Positions 34,898 through 43,759 of a stretch of DNA of 64,000 nt are shown here, piece after piece. Source of the DNA: Pyxidicoccus caerfyrddinensis (GTDB lineage: Bacteria; Myxococcota; Myxococcia; Myxococcales; Myxococcaceae); NCBI RefSeq assembly GCF_010894405.1, contig NZ_JAAIYA010000010.1, forward strand, positions 1 through 64,000, given 5' to 3'. The notes under the pieces are model-generated. The model was given only the letters and a program-made list of their open reading frames with translations. It had not been told where the DNA came from and did not search any database. Within the stretch, counting starts at the first letter, position 1. Every line of letters starts with the position of its first letter. A program made the translations under genes and the position numbers.

Positions 34898-35037
34898 TGG
34901 GGTTGCACGCCGCGCGGGTGCTCCCCAGGTTTGTCGCAGGTTCCCCTGGCTGACGACGTGCCGGAGGGGGGCAGGCCCTTCGTGACGCAGTCCTCAGCGC
35001 GATTGGTCTGGTCGAGTCGAGACGTGGGGTGCGCGTC

Positions 35038-37353
35038 ATGCCAGCCGAACCGTCCAGCACTCCTCACGACAGCGAAGTTCCCGAACCAGAGGGTGAGAGG
35101 GATGGACAGCCGCGCGGCTCCGTCCCCGCCCGTGGGGACGGGGCGCCGGGTAGGGGAGCGGTGGGTCCGTCCGCTCCGCGGGGACGGCTGTCTCCTCTGG
35201 TCATGGGAGCGGTGGTCGGGAACCTGCTCGGTGGCGCGCTGTCATTCGGCTACCTCACGCTCAGGCGCAAGGAAGCACGGGCCGGTGGTGAGCCGCGACG
35301 GGATGAGGGCGGGAGGGGACGAGCGCCCACCGGTTCGCGGCGTGAAGAGTCAGGGGCCGCGGTGCGACGGGGTGCTGCCGGCTCGCGCCGCGAGGAGCCT
35401 GGCGCCAGGGCGCGACAAATCGCTGCCCGCGCTCCCGCTGCGCGACTCGAAAAAGAAGGTGCCAGCACGCGCCCGGTCAGCGGTAGTTCGCGGCGCGGCG
35501 AGTCCGAAGCCAGGGGACGCTCTCCCGTCACCGTGAGCCGTGAAACGTCTGGCGTCGTGGCGCCTCGACCCGCCGCTTCAACGCGCAGGGAGCCCGGTGT
35601 CAGCGCGCACGCCTCCGCAGAGGTCGTCTCCCGTGCGGCGCCGCACGTCATCGAACAACCTTCCGTCCCCCCCGCTCCGCGTGAGAAGTCCGGTGTCATG
35701 GCGCGACTGTCCGCCGCCGTCTCGCGACGGGGGAAGGGCGAGGCCAAGGCTCTCCGGCCCGCTGCGAAGAGCGCCGGTTCGACAGGACTCATCGGCAGCA
35801 GGGATGGCCGGAAGCGCTCGCTCATCCTCGTGGGCGGCGGCATGCGTGTCGCGTGGCAGGCCGGTGCGATTCGGGCCCTCGCGGACGCGGGCGTCGTCTT
35901 CCAGCATGCCGACGGCACTTCGAGCGGCATCCTCAACCTGGCCATGCTGCTCGCCGGCCAGTCACCTCAGGAGCTCTGCCATCGGTGGCGGACGCTCGCC
36001 GTGAAGGACTTCCTCACCTTCGCCGCACCCCGGAAGCCGGTGGACCTGCTCGACGTGGAGGCCCTGGGAGATGCCGGTGCACTCGTGCAGCGCGTCCTGC
36101 CCCACCTGGGCGTGGACGCCGCGGCCGTCCGCGCCAGCAAGGTCCTCGATGGCACCTTCAACGTCTGCGACTTCGCCCGCAAGGTGAACGAGGTCATCCC
36201 GCACACGCGCGTGGACACGGACCTGCTGGTGGCCGGCGTCTCGCCGCCCATCCTCATGCCGCCTGTGAATCGCGACGGCACGCTCTACACCGACTCGCTG
36301 TGGATCCAGGACGGCAACCTCATGGAAGCCGTGCGCCGGGGCGCGGACGTCATCTGGGTGCTGTGGTGCATCGGCAACACGCCGCGCTATGGCCGGGGTC
36401 TCCTCCAGCAGTACGCCCACCTCATGGAACTGAGCGCCAACGGCGCCCTCTTCGAGCAACTGGAGCGCGTGCGCGAAATCAACGAGCGCATCCTCGCGGG
36501 CGAGGAGGTGATGGGCCACCGCCGTCCCATCGCCGTCCACCTCGTGAAGCCCGAGCGTCCGCTTCCGCTCGACACGGACCTCTACGACGGGCGTGTCACT
36601 GCCGCCTCCCTCATCGACATGGGCTACTCGGACACGTGGCGCTACCTCACCGTGCGCGGTGAGCAGGGCCTGCCGCTCACCCCCGAGATGACGCTGACCA
36701 CCGAGCCCGCCGCCGACCTGACCTTCCGCGAGTCATTGACTGGCCCCTTTGCCCTTGGCCCCACGGACCCGATGGCCGGTGCCCTCCATCCCGACGCCCG
36801 GCCCCTCACCATCCACCTCACCATCGCCGTGGACGACATGGACGCGTTCGTCAGCGACGTGCGCCACACCGCGCGCCTGGTGGCCCGGCTCGACTACGCG
36901 CCCTTCGGCGAGGACGTCCCCGTGCGGCAGGGCAGCTTCAACCTCTTCCAGTCCCGCGAAGACCCCCGCATCCGGCTGATGAACTACGGCCTGCGCTTCG
37001 CCCACGAGGGACGCGAGTACTTCCTCGAAGGCACCCGCGCCATCCGCTACACCGGCGCCTCCCTGTGGAGGGACACCACCCGGCTCCACTGCCTGCTCCA
37101 CGAGGGCCCGGATGCCCGGGGGCCCGTGGTGGGCGCCGGCATGTTGACGCTCGGGGTGGGGCAGCTTCTCGAGCTCATCTCCAGCATGCACCCGGCCCGC
37201 CGGGGAAGCGCGGGGCTGTCCGCCATGGCCCGCTTCGGGCGCTTCTTCCTCGGGCCGCTGTGGGACCGCTACGCGCCGGTCGCGAGACCGGGCCTCGAGC
37301 GCGAATTGGTCATGGAAACCCAGGGGATGGCTGCTCCACCGCCCCCGGCGTGA
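35038..37353 (+). CDS. Membrane-tethered patatin-like phospholipase fusion
   Basis: A 771-residue protein (ATG 35038; GTG 35029 is an alternative). Residues ~1-50 are disordered, then one membrane segment (~55-75), then a long Arg/Ser/Glu-rich linker (~76-260) with degenerate SRRE-type repeats. The patatin domain (~265-545) has oxyanion loop LVGGGMRVAWQAGAI, nucleophile elbow GTSSG and catalytic Asp in IQDGNL: a complete Ser/Asp dyad. The C-terminal ~215 residues (LTFRESLTGPF onward) resemble, from memory, a module that accompanies GMC oxidoreductases and lipases. Likely an acyl-lipid hydrolase held at the membrane. ORF composition is normal. It stands alone between the DUF2330 and phosphoesterase genes. 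Confidence 0.85.
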   Translation: MPAEPSSTPHDSEVPEPEGERDGQPRGSVPARGDGAPGRGAVGPSAPRGRLSPLVMGAVVGNLLGGALSFGYLTLRRKEARAGGEPRRDEGGRGRAPTGSRREESGAAVRRGAAGSRREEPGARARQIAARAPAARLEKEGASTRPVSGSSRRGESEARGRSPVTVSRETSGVVAPRPAASTRREPGVSAHASAEVVSRAAPHVIEQPSVPPAPREKSGVMARLSAAVSRRGKGEAKALRPAAKSAGSTGLIGSRDGRKRSLILVGGGMRVAWQAGAIRALADAGVVFQHADGTSSGILNLAMLLAGQSPQELCHRWRTLAVKDFLTFAAPRKPVDLLDVEALGDAGALVQRVLPHLGVDAAAVRASKVLDGTFNVCDFARKVNEVIPHTRVDTDLLVAGVSPPILMPPVNRDGTLYTDSLWIQDGNLMEAVRRGADVIWVLWCIGNTPRYGRGLLQQYAHLMELSANGALFEQLERVREINERILAGEEVMGHRRPIAVHLVKPERPLPLDTDLYDGRVTAASLIDMGYSDTWRYLTVRGEQGLPLTPEMTLTTEPAADLTFRESLTGPFALGPTDPMAGALHPDARPLTIHLTIAVDDMDAFVSDVRHTARLVARLDYAPFGEDVPVRQGSFNLFQSREDPRIRLMNYGLRFAHEGREYFLEGTRAIRYTGASLWRDTTRLHCLLHEGPDARGPVVGAGMLTLGVGQLLELISSMHPARRGSAGLSAMARFGRFFLGPLWDRYAPVARPGLERELVMETQGMAAPPPPA

Positions 37354-37436
37354 GGAGGAACCGAGCGGCCCGACGCTGGCCGCCACGGTGGCGTCACGGC
37401 GCCAGCCTCCGCACTCGAACCGAGCGGAGGCGCACC

Positions 37437-39245
37437 ATGTCCGAGACCCTGACTGTCGACGTGAAGGCCATTCCAGGCAGGGGCCGCGCGCCCCAGCCCG
37501 CCGCTCCGCCCGGGCGGAAGATGGTGTGCTGGTTCGACCCGGGCGTGCTCGCGAAGGCGGGCGTGAAGTCGCTCCTGTCGGCGACCATCGGCAAGCAGGC
37601 GGATCGCCGGCTGCTGGACGCGGTGGCCTCTCCGCAGCCGTACTTCTTCGACTTCACCCTGGATGACGCCGGACGCCCGAGGGACGAGCTGTGGCTGGAC
37701 TACGTGGCCGACCTGGGCGACGGCTGGGACAGCACCTATGCCGTGGCCCTCGCCGTCACGAAGTCGGAGCTGTCCCTCAAGGACCCCACCGGCACCACGC
37801 ACGTGACACAGGGAGGCGACGTGCTCGTCTTCGGCGGCGACCAAGTGTACCCCACCGCGAGCGTGGACGAGTACCAGGCCCGCACGGTGCGCCCCTACGA
37901 GGCCGCGATGTTCCACGGCCGCCAGCCGCCGCACCTGTTCGCCGTGCCCGGCAATCATGACTGGTACGACGGGCTGGTGTCCTTCCTGCGCCTGTTCTGC
38001 CAGGGCCGGCAGTCCAAGGCCTGGCGCACGCACCAGCGGCGCAGCTACTTCGCGCTCAAGCTGCCTCGTGGGTGGTGGCTGCTGGGCACGGACATGCAGC
38101 TGGAGTCGGACGTGGACGCCGCGCAGGTGGAGTTCTTCGAGAACGTGGCGAAGAAGATGGGCGACGGCGACCGCGTCATCCTCTGCAACGCGGAGCCCGC
38201 GTGGATCTACCAGCAGGTGAAGCCCCATGCCGGCCGCGAGTTCCTCGACAACAACATCACCTTCCTCGAGGAGATGGTGCTCGGGAAGAAGGTGAGCGTC
38301 TTCCTCGCGGGGGACCTGCACCACTACCGGCGCCATGAGAACGAGGAGGGGCGGCAGAAGATTGTCGCGGGCGGCGGTGGCGCCTTCCTGCACCCCACGC
38401 ACCTGCCTCGCGTGGACTCGCGCCCGGACGGCTACGTCCTCCAGGAGAGCTTCCCCACCCGCGAGGTGTCCCAGCGCCTGACGTGGCGCAACCTGGGCTT
38501 CCTCGGCCACAACCCGTGGTTCGGCGTGTTCACCGGCATCCTCTACGCGCTGCTCGGCTGGGGGCTCGCGGCGGACTTGAATGGCACCGGGACGTCCCAC
38601 TCGTTCATCTCGGTGCTGTCCGGGGCCATCGAGAACACCGGCTCGATGTTGATGGCGGCGCTGCTGGTGATGGGGATGATGGCCTTCGCGGATGGACGCC
38701 GGGGTGTCTGGTGGAAGCGCGTGGCGGGAGGGCTCCATGGCGTCGCGCATCTGGTAGCGGCCCTGCTGCTGACATGGGCCGCGTCCGCGCTGTCAGGGGT
38801 GTTGGTGGGCGGCGGTGACAGCCTGCGTCGGGACGTGTGCAGCGGGCTGCTGCTGTTCGCCGGGGGCTTCGTCGTCGGGCCCACGCTGATGGGGGTGTAC
38901 CTGCTCATCTCCCTCAATGTGTTCGGGTGTCATCCCAACGAGGCGTTCTCGTCGCTGGCCATTCCGGATTGGAAGAACTTCCTCCGGCTGAAGATAGACA
39001 GGGAGGGGCGGCTGACCCTGTACCCGGTAGGCATCCGGCGCGTGCCCCGGGCGTGGATGGCCGGCGACACGGTGCGCGAGCCGGAGTGGGTGGCGGACCC
39101 GAAGGACGGCGGGGCCACGGCGCCGGAGTTGATAGAGAAGCCCATCGTCGTGGGGCGGACGAAGGCCCCACCCACGAGGGTAGGGAAGGGGAGGACGGAA
39201 CAGTCGCGCGCGAGGGCGTTTGTGCCTGGGGACGCAACGTCCTAA
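37437..39245 (+). CDS. Membrane calcineurin-like metallophosphoesterase
   Basis: A 602-residue protein with an N-terminal metallophosphoesterase domain (~25-345) and a C-terminal membrane domain with four to five helices (~360-500), followed by a soluble tail. Metal-ligand motifs seen: GGDQVYP (~138), GNHDWYDG (~176) and AGDLHHYRRHE (~296). The usual first DxH motif is replaced by DLGDGWDS. GGAGG six bases before ATG 37437 fixes the start. Since the catalytic domain precedes the helices and lacks a signal peptide, it probably faces the cytoplasm. Substrate unknown. The gene is followed twelve bases later by a secreted-protein gene and may be cotranscribed with it. Confidence 0.85.
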   Translation: MSETLTVDVKAIPGRGRAPQPAAPPGRKMVCWFDPGVLAKAGVKSLLSATIGKQADRRLLDAVASPQPYFFDFTLDDAGRPRDELWLDYVADLGDGWDSTYAVALAVTKSELSLKDPTGTTHVTQGGDVLVFGGDQVYPTASVDEYQARTVRPYEAAMFHGRQPPHLFAVPGNHDWYDGLVSFLRLFCQGRQSKAWRTHQRRSYFALKLPRGWWLLGTDMQLESDVDAAQVEFFENVAKKMGDGDRVILCNAEPAWIYQQVKPHAGREFLDNNITFLEEMVLGKKVSVFLAGDLHHYRRHENEEGRQKIVAGGGGAFLHPTHLPRVDSRPDGYVLQESFPTREVSQRLTWRNLGFLGHNPWFGVFTGILYALLGWGLAADLNGTGTSHSFISVLSGAIENTGSMLMAALLVMGMMAFADGRRGVWWKRVAGGLHGVAHLVAALLLTWAASALSGVLVGGGDSLRRDVCSGLLLFAGGFVVGPTLMGVYLLISLNVFGCHPNEAFSSLAIPDWKNFLRLKIDREGRLTLYPVGIRRVPRAWMAGDTVREPEWVADPKDGGATAPELIEKPIVVGRTKAPPTRVGKGRTEQSRARAFVPGDATS

Positions 39246-39257
39246 CCTGCCTGGTCC

Positions 39258-39950
39258 ATGAAGGCCCTCCTCGTCTCCCTGTTCCTGCTGGGCGCGGCGC
39301 CGGAAGGCAGCGCGCCCGCTCTTCCTCCCGAAGCGCTCGCGGCGCCGCCCCTCGCGGACGACTCGCCTACCGCATGGGCGTGCACCATCGACACCCTGCG
39401 CGCGGGGAAGGAGTGCGTCTTCGAGGCCGACCTGTCCTCCAGCGCTCCCAACGACAGCCAGGACACCGCCAACCGGAAGATCCTCCAGGATGTCGCGAAG
39501 GCGCTGTGCTCGGAGGCCGTGAGCACCATCCGCGAGGGCCGCCCGGACGCGACGCTCACCGCCCTGTGCGAGCGCCGCTACACCACCGCCGTGGACCAGT
39601 GCGGCCTGGACGGCACCGCGCCCGTCGTGGACGCGAAGGGCCGCTTCGCGCCCACCGCTCGCGCCTGCTACCGCGCCCTGTCCGCCGTGCTGCAGGACGT
39701 GCAGTTCATGGCCACGGTGGCCTCGCCGTGCTGCGAGTGCGCCGCGCGCGCGGGCTGCCCTGGTACGGGCGACCGCTGCTACTCGGACGTGTCCCAGCAG
39801 CTGGCGCCGCCGGCGACGCTCGCGTGCCTCAGCGACCGCTGCTCGGACGCGTGCTCCATGGTGCTGCCGTCGCCTTCGTCGGGCTCGCGCTCCGCGCCCA
39901 CGGTCCGGGAGCACAACCGCTCCACCCAGTCTGGCTCCGCCTCGCTCTAG
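39258..39950 (+). CDS. Secreted cysteine-rich hypothetical protein
   Basis: A 230-residue protein with a signal peptide (MKALLVSLFLLGAAPEGSA) and about fourteen cysteines in the mature part, including a CCEC cluster (~158-161), so it is probably disulfide-bonded outside the cytoplasm. The C-terminal ~30 residues are Ser-rich. No family recognised. It begins twelve bases after the phosphoesterase gene and ends eleven bases before the next lipoprotein gene, so the three probably form an operon. Confidence 0.75.
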   Translation: MKALLVSLFLLGAAPEGSAPALPPEALAAPPLADDSPTAWACTIDTLRAGKECVFEADLSSSAPNDSQDTANRKILQDVAKALCSEAVSTIREGRPDATLTALCERRYTTAVDQCGLDGTAPVVDAKGRFAPTARACYRALSAVLQDVQFMATVASPCCECAARAGCPGTGDRCYSDVSQQLAPPATLACLSDRCSDACSMVLPSPSSGSRSAPTVREHNRSTQSGSASL

Positions 39951-39961
39951 GAGTTCCTTCC

Positions 39962-40924
39962 ATGCTCCGCCATCCCTGGATGCTCCCCACCTGGGCCCTG
40001 CTGGGCTCGTTCGCCGCCGGCTGCGGCGCCTCGCATTCGCACGTCACGTGGACGGAGCCGCCGCCCCGAAAGGAAGCCTTCGCCGAGCGGCCTCCCGCCG
40101 CGCCTGCCGAGCCGCCCGGGCCCAGCGCCGTGGCGGACCCGAAGGCCTTCGCCGCGCGCTACCCGAATCCCGCCCTGTGCGAGGCCGCCGCTCGCCGGCT
40201 CCAGTCCGAGTCGCGCGATGAAGGCTGGGCCGCGCTCAAGGCGTGCATCGAGAACACCCCCTTCACGCAGCTCAACGCGCTGCTCGACCGGGCCTGGGCG
40301 GAGGACCTGCGCGTGCGGCCCGAGGGCGCGGCGCTCATCGCCCGTGTGGTGGCCCAGCGCGGCGGCAGCGTGTCGGGCGAATTGCAGTACCTCCACGAGC
40401 GGCGGATTCCCATCTTCTCCCTGTCGTCCGCCATGGACCAGCCGGACACGTACAAGGGCCGCTACGTGATGCTGCGCGCCCGTGTCGCGGACCAGCGCAC
40501 GGAGGGCGAGCGCCCCACGGTGTGGCTGGTGGAGCAGACGCTCACCTCGGTGGAGACGGACGCGCCGGTGGGCTACAGCGAGCACTCCGACACGCTGTCC
40601 TCGTACTCCGGCGACCTGGACGGGCAGACGCAGCTCACCGGGCCCGGGCGCATCGGCGGCACGGTGACGTCGCGCGAGCGCGGGGAGCGCACCGTCACGC
40701 GCAAGCACTACGACAACATCTCCGACGAGACGGGGCGTGAGGCGCTCGGGCGGCTGCCGCGCGCGGACCCCTTCCTGGAGACCCGCCGCGACTACGTCAT
40801 CCTCGCCCGCTTCGACGGCATGCGCGTCACCTCCGGCGGCACCGATGGGGACGAGGAGGCGCCGCGCATCCCCGTGCTGACCATCGTCAGCTACCACCCG
40901 CCGCATCCGCTCGTCGTCTACTGA
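39962..40924 (+). CDS. Lipoprotein of unknown function
   Basis: A 320-residue lipoprotein: signal sequence with lipobox SFAAGC (Cys ~21), a Pro/Glu-rich linker to ~residue 55, then a folded domain. The middle has a beta-rich part beginning YKGRYVMLRARVADQR (~165-180), which could be an OB-like fold, and the end is VLTIVSYHPP. ATG 39962 has AGGAG eight bases upstream, at the end of the previous gene. No catalytic motif is seen. Probably cotranscribed with the cysteine-rich protein upstream. Confidence 0.75.
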   Translation: MLRHPWMLPTWALLGSFAAGCGASHSHVTWTEPPPRKEAFAERPPAAPAEPPGPSAVADPKAFAARYPNPALCEAAARRLQSESRDEGWAALKACIENTPFTQLNALLDRAWAEDLRVRPEGAALIARVVAQRGGSVSGELQYLHERRIPIFSLSSAMDQPDTYKGRYVMLRARVADQRTEGERPTVWLVEQTLTSVETDAPVGYSEHSDTLSSYSGDLDGQTQLTGPGRIGGTVTSRERGERTVTRKHYDNISDETGREALGRLPRADPFLETRRDYVILARFDGMRVTSGGTDGDEEAPRIPVLTIVSYHPPHPLVVY

Positions 40925-40962
40925 GTCAAGACGCGCGGGCGTGACGCGAGGCGGGGGCGGGA

Positions 40963-41003
40963 CAAAAAAAACGAGGCGCCGGGGAGCACGCCCCGACGCC
41001 TCG
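40963..41003 (-). terminator. Rho-independent terminator of the DUF4382 gene
   Basis: On the minus strand CGAGGCGTCGGGG pairs with CCCCGGCGCCTCG (arms 40991-41003 and 40972-40984) and is followed directly by eight T residues (40964-40971 as A on the plus strand). Orientation and position, about 50 bases past the stop at 41053, assign it to the minus-strand gene. The hairpin may also stop readthrough from the convergent lipoprotein gene. Confidence 0.88.
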
Positions 41004-41052
41004 TCTGGGTCGGCCCCGCGCCGACCCAACTGCGCTGTTACGCTCGCTCGCG

Positions 41053-42030
41053 CTACTCCTGCTGCGCGTCGGTGAGCGTGAAGGCCTGCGTGAGGTCCTT
41101 GCCGGACCCCAGCTCCACCGTCACCGGGGCATCCGGCGAGGTGTTGAAGGTGACGCCCTCGGGCCCCGCGATGCTCAGCGAGAAGGTGCCCGGGATGAGG
41201 AACTTGAAGCTCGCCTCGAAGGTGCCGTTGCCGTCGCTGTCGGCCAGCGCCAGCTCCTCGCGGCTGCCCGCGGCGTTGATCATCACCGCGCGGAAGTCGC
41301 CCAGGGTGACCTGGTGGCCGTCCACCACCGGCAGGGACACGCCAGTGCCCTTCGCCAGCGTCACGTTGATGCTGCCGGACGCCGTGACTTCGGCGGACTT
41401 GATGACCGGGCTCATCACCCAGCGGCCCGAGCCACCCGCCTCCTTGCCGAAGCTCTGCGCGACGTCGAAGTCCACCAGGAGGATCTTCTGCTCGCCCTCG
41501 ATGCTCAGCTTCTCGGTGAACTTCACCTTGAGGCCGGAGCTGCCGTAGCTCGGCATGTGGAGGGCGCCGGAGACCTCGGCTCCCTCGGGGAGCTCGGCGT
41601 AGTCGTTGGAGGAGGCGAAGATGGACGTGGAGCCGTCCGCGTTCTTCACCTCGATGTAGCCGCCGGTGATGACGAAGCGAATCTCGGAGTAGTCACCGTT
41701 GGGGACCACCGCGTCCGACACCAGCTCCGACGTCTTGTTGGCCAGGTCCAGCAGGCTCACCGTGACGGGCTCGTCGAGCAGCACCACGCGGCCGCCCTTG
41801 TCGCCGTTGGACTTCCCGATGACGTCGTCATCGTCGTTGCTGTCGTCGTCGCCACCGCCCTGCAGGTAGATCTCGGAGATGGTGACGACCGCGGTCTTGA
41901 GGTTGTCACCCGGGGCGTCGGTCATCAGCACCGTGACCTTGCCCTCACCGCCGCCACAGCCCACCAGGGGCAGCAGCGCGACGGCCAGGAGTGCAGCGAA
42001 GCTCGAGCGAAGGTGTGAAATCCGAGGCAT
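41053..42030 (-). CDS. DUF4382-domain lipoprotein
   Basis: A 325-residue lipoprotein: signal peptide with lipobox LVGC (Cys ~25), then a DUF4382 domain (~30-185) beginning GKVTVLMTDAPGDNLKTAVV, a signature of the family. The acidic loop GGDDDSNDDDD (~60-70) could bind calcium. The C-terminal ~100 residues form a further beta-sandwich, carboxypeptidase-regulatory-like. The function of DUF4382 is unknown; the protein should sit at the outer or inner membrane surface. The gene is monocistronic, with a strong terminator and a structured leader. Confidence 0.88.
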   Translation of the reverse strand: MPRISHLRSSFAALLAVALLPLVGCGGGEGKVTVLMTDAPGDNLKTAVVTISEIYLQGGGDDDSNDDDDVIGKSNGDKGGRVVLLDEPVTVSLLDLANKTSELVSDAVVPNGDYSEIRFVITGGYIEVKNADGSTSIFASSNDYAELPEGAEVSGALHMPSYGSSGLKVKFTEKLSIEGEQKILLVDFDVAQSFGKEAGGSGRWVMSPVIKSAEVTASGSINVTLAKGTGVSLPVVDGHQVTLGDFRAVMINAAGSREELALADSDGNGTFEASFKFLIPGTFSLSIAGPEGVTFNTSPDAPVTVELGSGKDLTQAFTLTDAQQE

Positions 42031-42048
42031 GTGTCGATGGCTCCAGCG

Positions 42049-42089
42049 GGGCTCCCGAATTGCGAGCCCTTTCGGGTGAAATTGACCCG
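42049..42089 (-). promoter_or_regulatory. Two adjacent hairpins in the DUF4382 gene leader
   Basis: GGGCTC/GAGCCC (42049-42054 with 64-69) and CGGGT/ACCCG (42073-42077 with 85-89) form two short stems 20-60 bases upstream of the start codon. They might act as regulator sites or mRNA structure. There is no match to a known riboswitch and stems this short can occur by chance. Confidence 0.25.
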
Positions 42090-42177
42090 CCGGGGTGGCA
42101 AACGGCCACGGCCCATCACTCCTGGATTCTGGAAGTGGAGGGTTCAGGGTGACTGTAGAAATACAGGCGCCACTCGT

Positions 42178-43428
42178 TCACGAGCCCGGCGTCCAGCCCG
42201 CGAAGGGGAGCACGGGCGCGGTGAAGAGCACGTCCTGGGGGAACACGGCCGCGGGCTCCACGCTGCCCTCCACCGCTGCCCTCGAGTCCAGCCACTGGCA
42301 CGCCTGGGGAAAGCGCGTCAGCTCCTGGAAGCACTCCGGGTTGAGCGCCACGCGCAACACGTAGTCCTTCGCCTCGGCGAGCTGCTCCGCCGTGGGGTGC
42401 GCGTCCACCACGGGGACGCCGCGCTCGCGCAGCTCCGCCTTGAGCGCGCCCAGCTCGGACGGGATGAAGGGGGCCGCGCCGGGTGGCAGCAGCACCACGT
42501 GCGGGCGCATCAGCGCTCCCGTGCGAGGCGGTCCGGTGCGGCCGCCCGAGCCCAGCACCGGGGGCAGCCCCAGCGGCACCGCGCGTCCAGTCGTGTCCAC
42601 GGTGGCGAAGAGGTAGAGGGGCGCCTCGTCCACCACGCCGTTGCGCTCCGCCTTCGTGTTCCAGGTGAAGGCCCGCGTGCCGAAGTCGAGGTACGTCACG
42701 CGCCGTCCCCGCAGCCAGACCTCGCCCCTGCCAGGGGCGCCCACGCTGTCACCGGAGAGCGGGCGCAGCGCCGTCACGCCGCCTTCCGCCATGGCGGGCA
42801 CCACGTCGGCCGGCGCCAGCGGTGCGAGCAGCCCGCCTCCCCGGTGCATGGGCAGGCCCGAGGAGTAGAGGTCCACGGCGCTGCGATAGCGGTCCGGCGG
42901 CGTGTCCCGGGGGACGACGACGTACGTCACTTCCCAGAAGGGGCTGTAGAAGACGCTGTCCTCGCCGATGTCCACCAGCGGCAGCGCTCCCGCCAGCCGG
43001 TGCGCGTCCGGCCGCGCCGGGTCGTACTCGGTGACGAGCACGTACCACGGCTGTACCCAGACCTCCGGCACGTGCTCCCAGACCTCGAGCACGGCGAGGG
43101 CCACGGGCCGCCCCTCGCGGAAGGCGGGGAGGACGTTGAAGCCGTCCTGGCCCTGGGCCTGGAGCCGCTCCAGGCGGTGGTAGGGCGGCGACCACTGCGG
43201 CAGTGGCCGCCCACGAGGCGTGACGGGCGCACCGACGGCGAGGGCCGCGAGCCCGTCCGGGAGCGGTCGCCAGGCGGCCGCATCCTCTCGAAGGTGCCGC
43301 AGCGTCCAGATGCGCGGGACGGGACCCGCGGGAGCGCCCTCCGTGGCGCGGTCGCCGCAGCCGGTGGACAGGAGCGCGGCGAGCAGGGACAGCGCCGCGA
43401 GGACGGGTCGGGAAGAGGGAGGGAGCAT
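42178..43428 (-). CDS. Lipoprotein of unknown function
   Basis: A 416-residue lipoprotein with signal peptide and lipobox LLSTGC (Cys ~24). ATG 43428 has GGGAG six bases upstream. The mature protein contains VWVQPWYVLVTEYDP (~125-139), a beta-rich centre and a helical C-terminal part with two cysteines (~375 and ~386). Nothing in it identifies an enzyme family. The gene is followed by the unrelated DUF4382 gene on the same strand about 150 bases on. It may be a myxobacterial outer-membrane lipoprotein; cargo or binding role cannot be inferred. Confidence 0.75.
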   Translation of the reverse strand: MLPPSSRPVLAALSLLAALLSTGCGDRATEGAPAGPVPRIWTLRHLREDAAAWRPLPDGLAALAVGAPVTPRGRPLPQWSPPYHRLERLQAQGQDGFNVLPAFREGRPVALAVLEVWEHVPEVWVQPWYVLVTEYDPARPDAHRLAGALPLVDIGEDSVFYSPFWEVTYVVVPRDTPPDRYRSAVDLYSSGLPMHRGGGLLAPLAPADVVPAMAEGGVTALRPLSGDSVGAPGRGEVWLRGRRVTYLDFGTRAFTWNTKAERNGVVDEAPLYLFATVDTTGRAVPLGLPPVLGSGGRTGPPRTGALMRPHVVLLPPGAAPFIPSELGALKAELRERGVPVVDAHPTAEQLAEAKDYVLRVALNPECFQELTRFPQACQWLDSRAAVEGSVEPAAVFPQDVLFTAPVLPFAGWTPGS

Positions 43429-43759
43429 GGCAGCTCCCGAACGCTGTGCACGGGGGCCCCGCGCTCAAGGCGTACAGCCCTGGCGGGCGAGCCGGCTTCC
43501 ACCCGTCGCATGTCGAGCCTCCCCAGGGTCTCTGCGGAGTGCGAGCCAAAGGAGAACCGGGAACGACGGCTCCCTCCAGTGCGTGAGACTCGAGGGAGGT
43601 GGCAGTGATGGCTGCCCGATGGGAACACCGTGTCATGTGAACACGTGGACTGGCGCGGCTTGTCGCTCGTGGGTGCGTGCCTATTTCTCGCAAGCCCGGA
43701 TGGCATGTCTGTCCTTGCGTGCCACCCGGGTGTTCCCCATCCCCGCGGGAGAAGCCCTC
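43429..43759. other. Divergent intergenic region
   Basis: About 330 bases between two divergently transcribed exported-protein genes. It must hold both promoters, but I see no good -35/-10 pair, no long inverted repeat and no convincing small gene. The only clear signal is CGGGAGAAG, the ribosome site of the gene starting at 43760. Confidence 0.5.

Noticed and set aside
42095..42364. Plus-strand short frame opposite the 416-residue lipoprotein gene
   Set aside because: It lies antisense to the lipoprotein gene's 3' part, lacks a ribosome site and has no recognisable composition.
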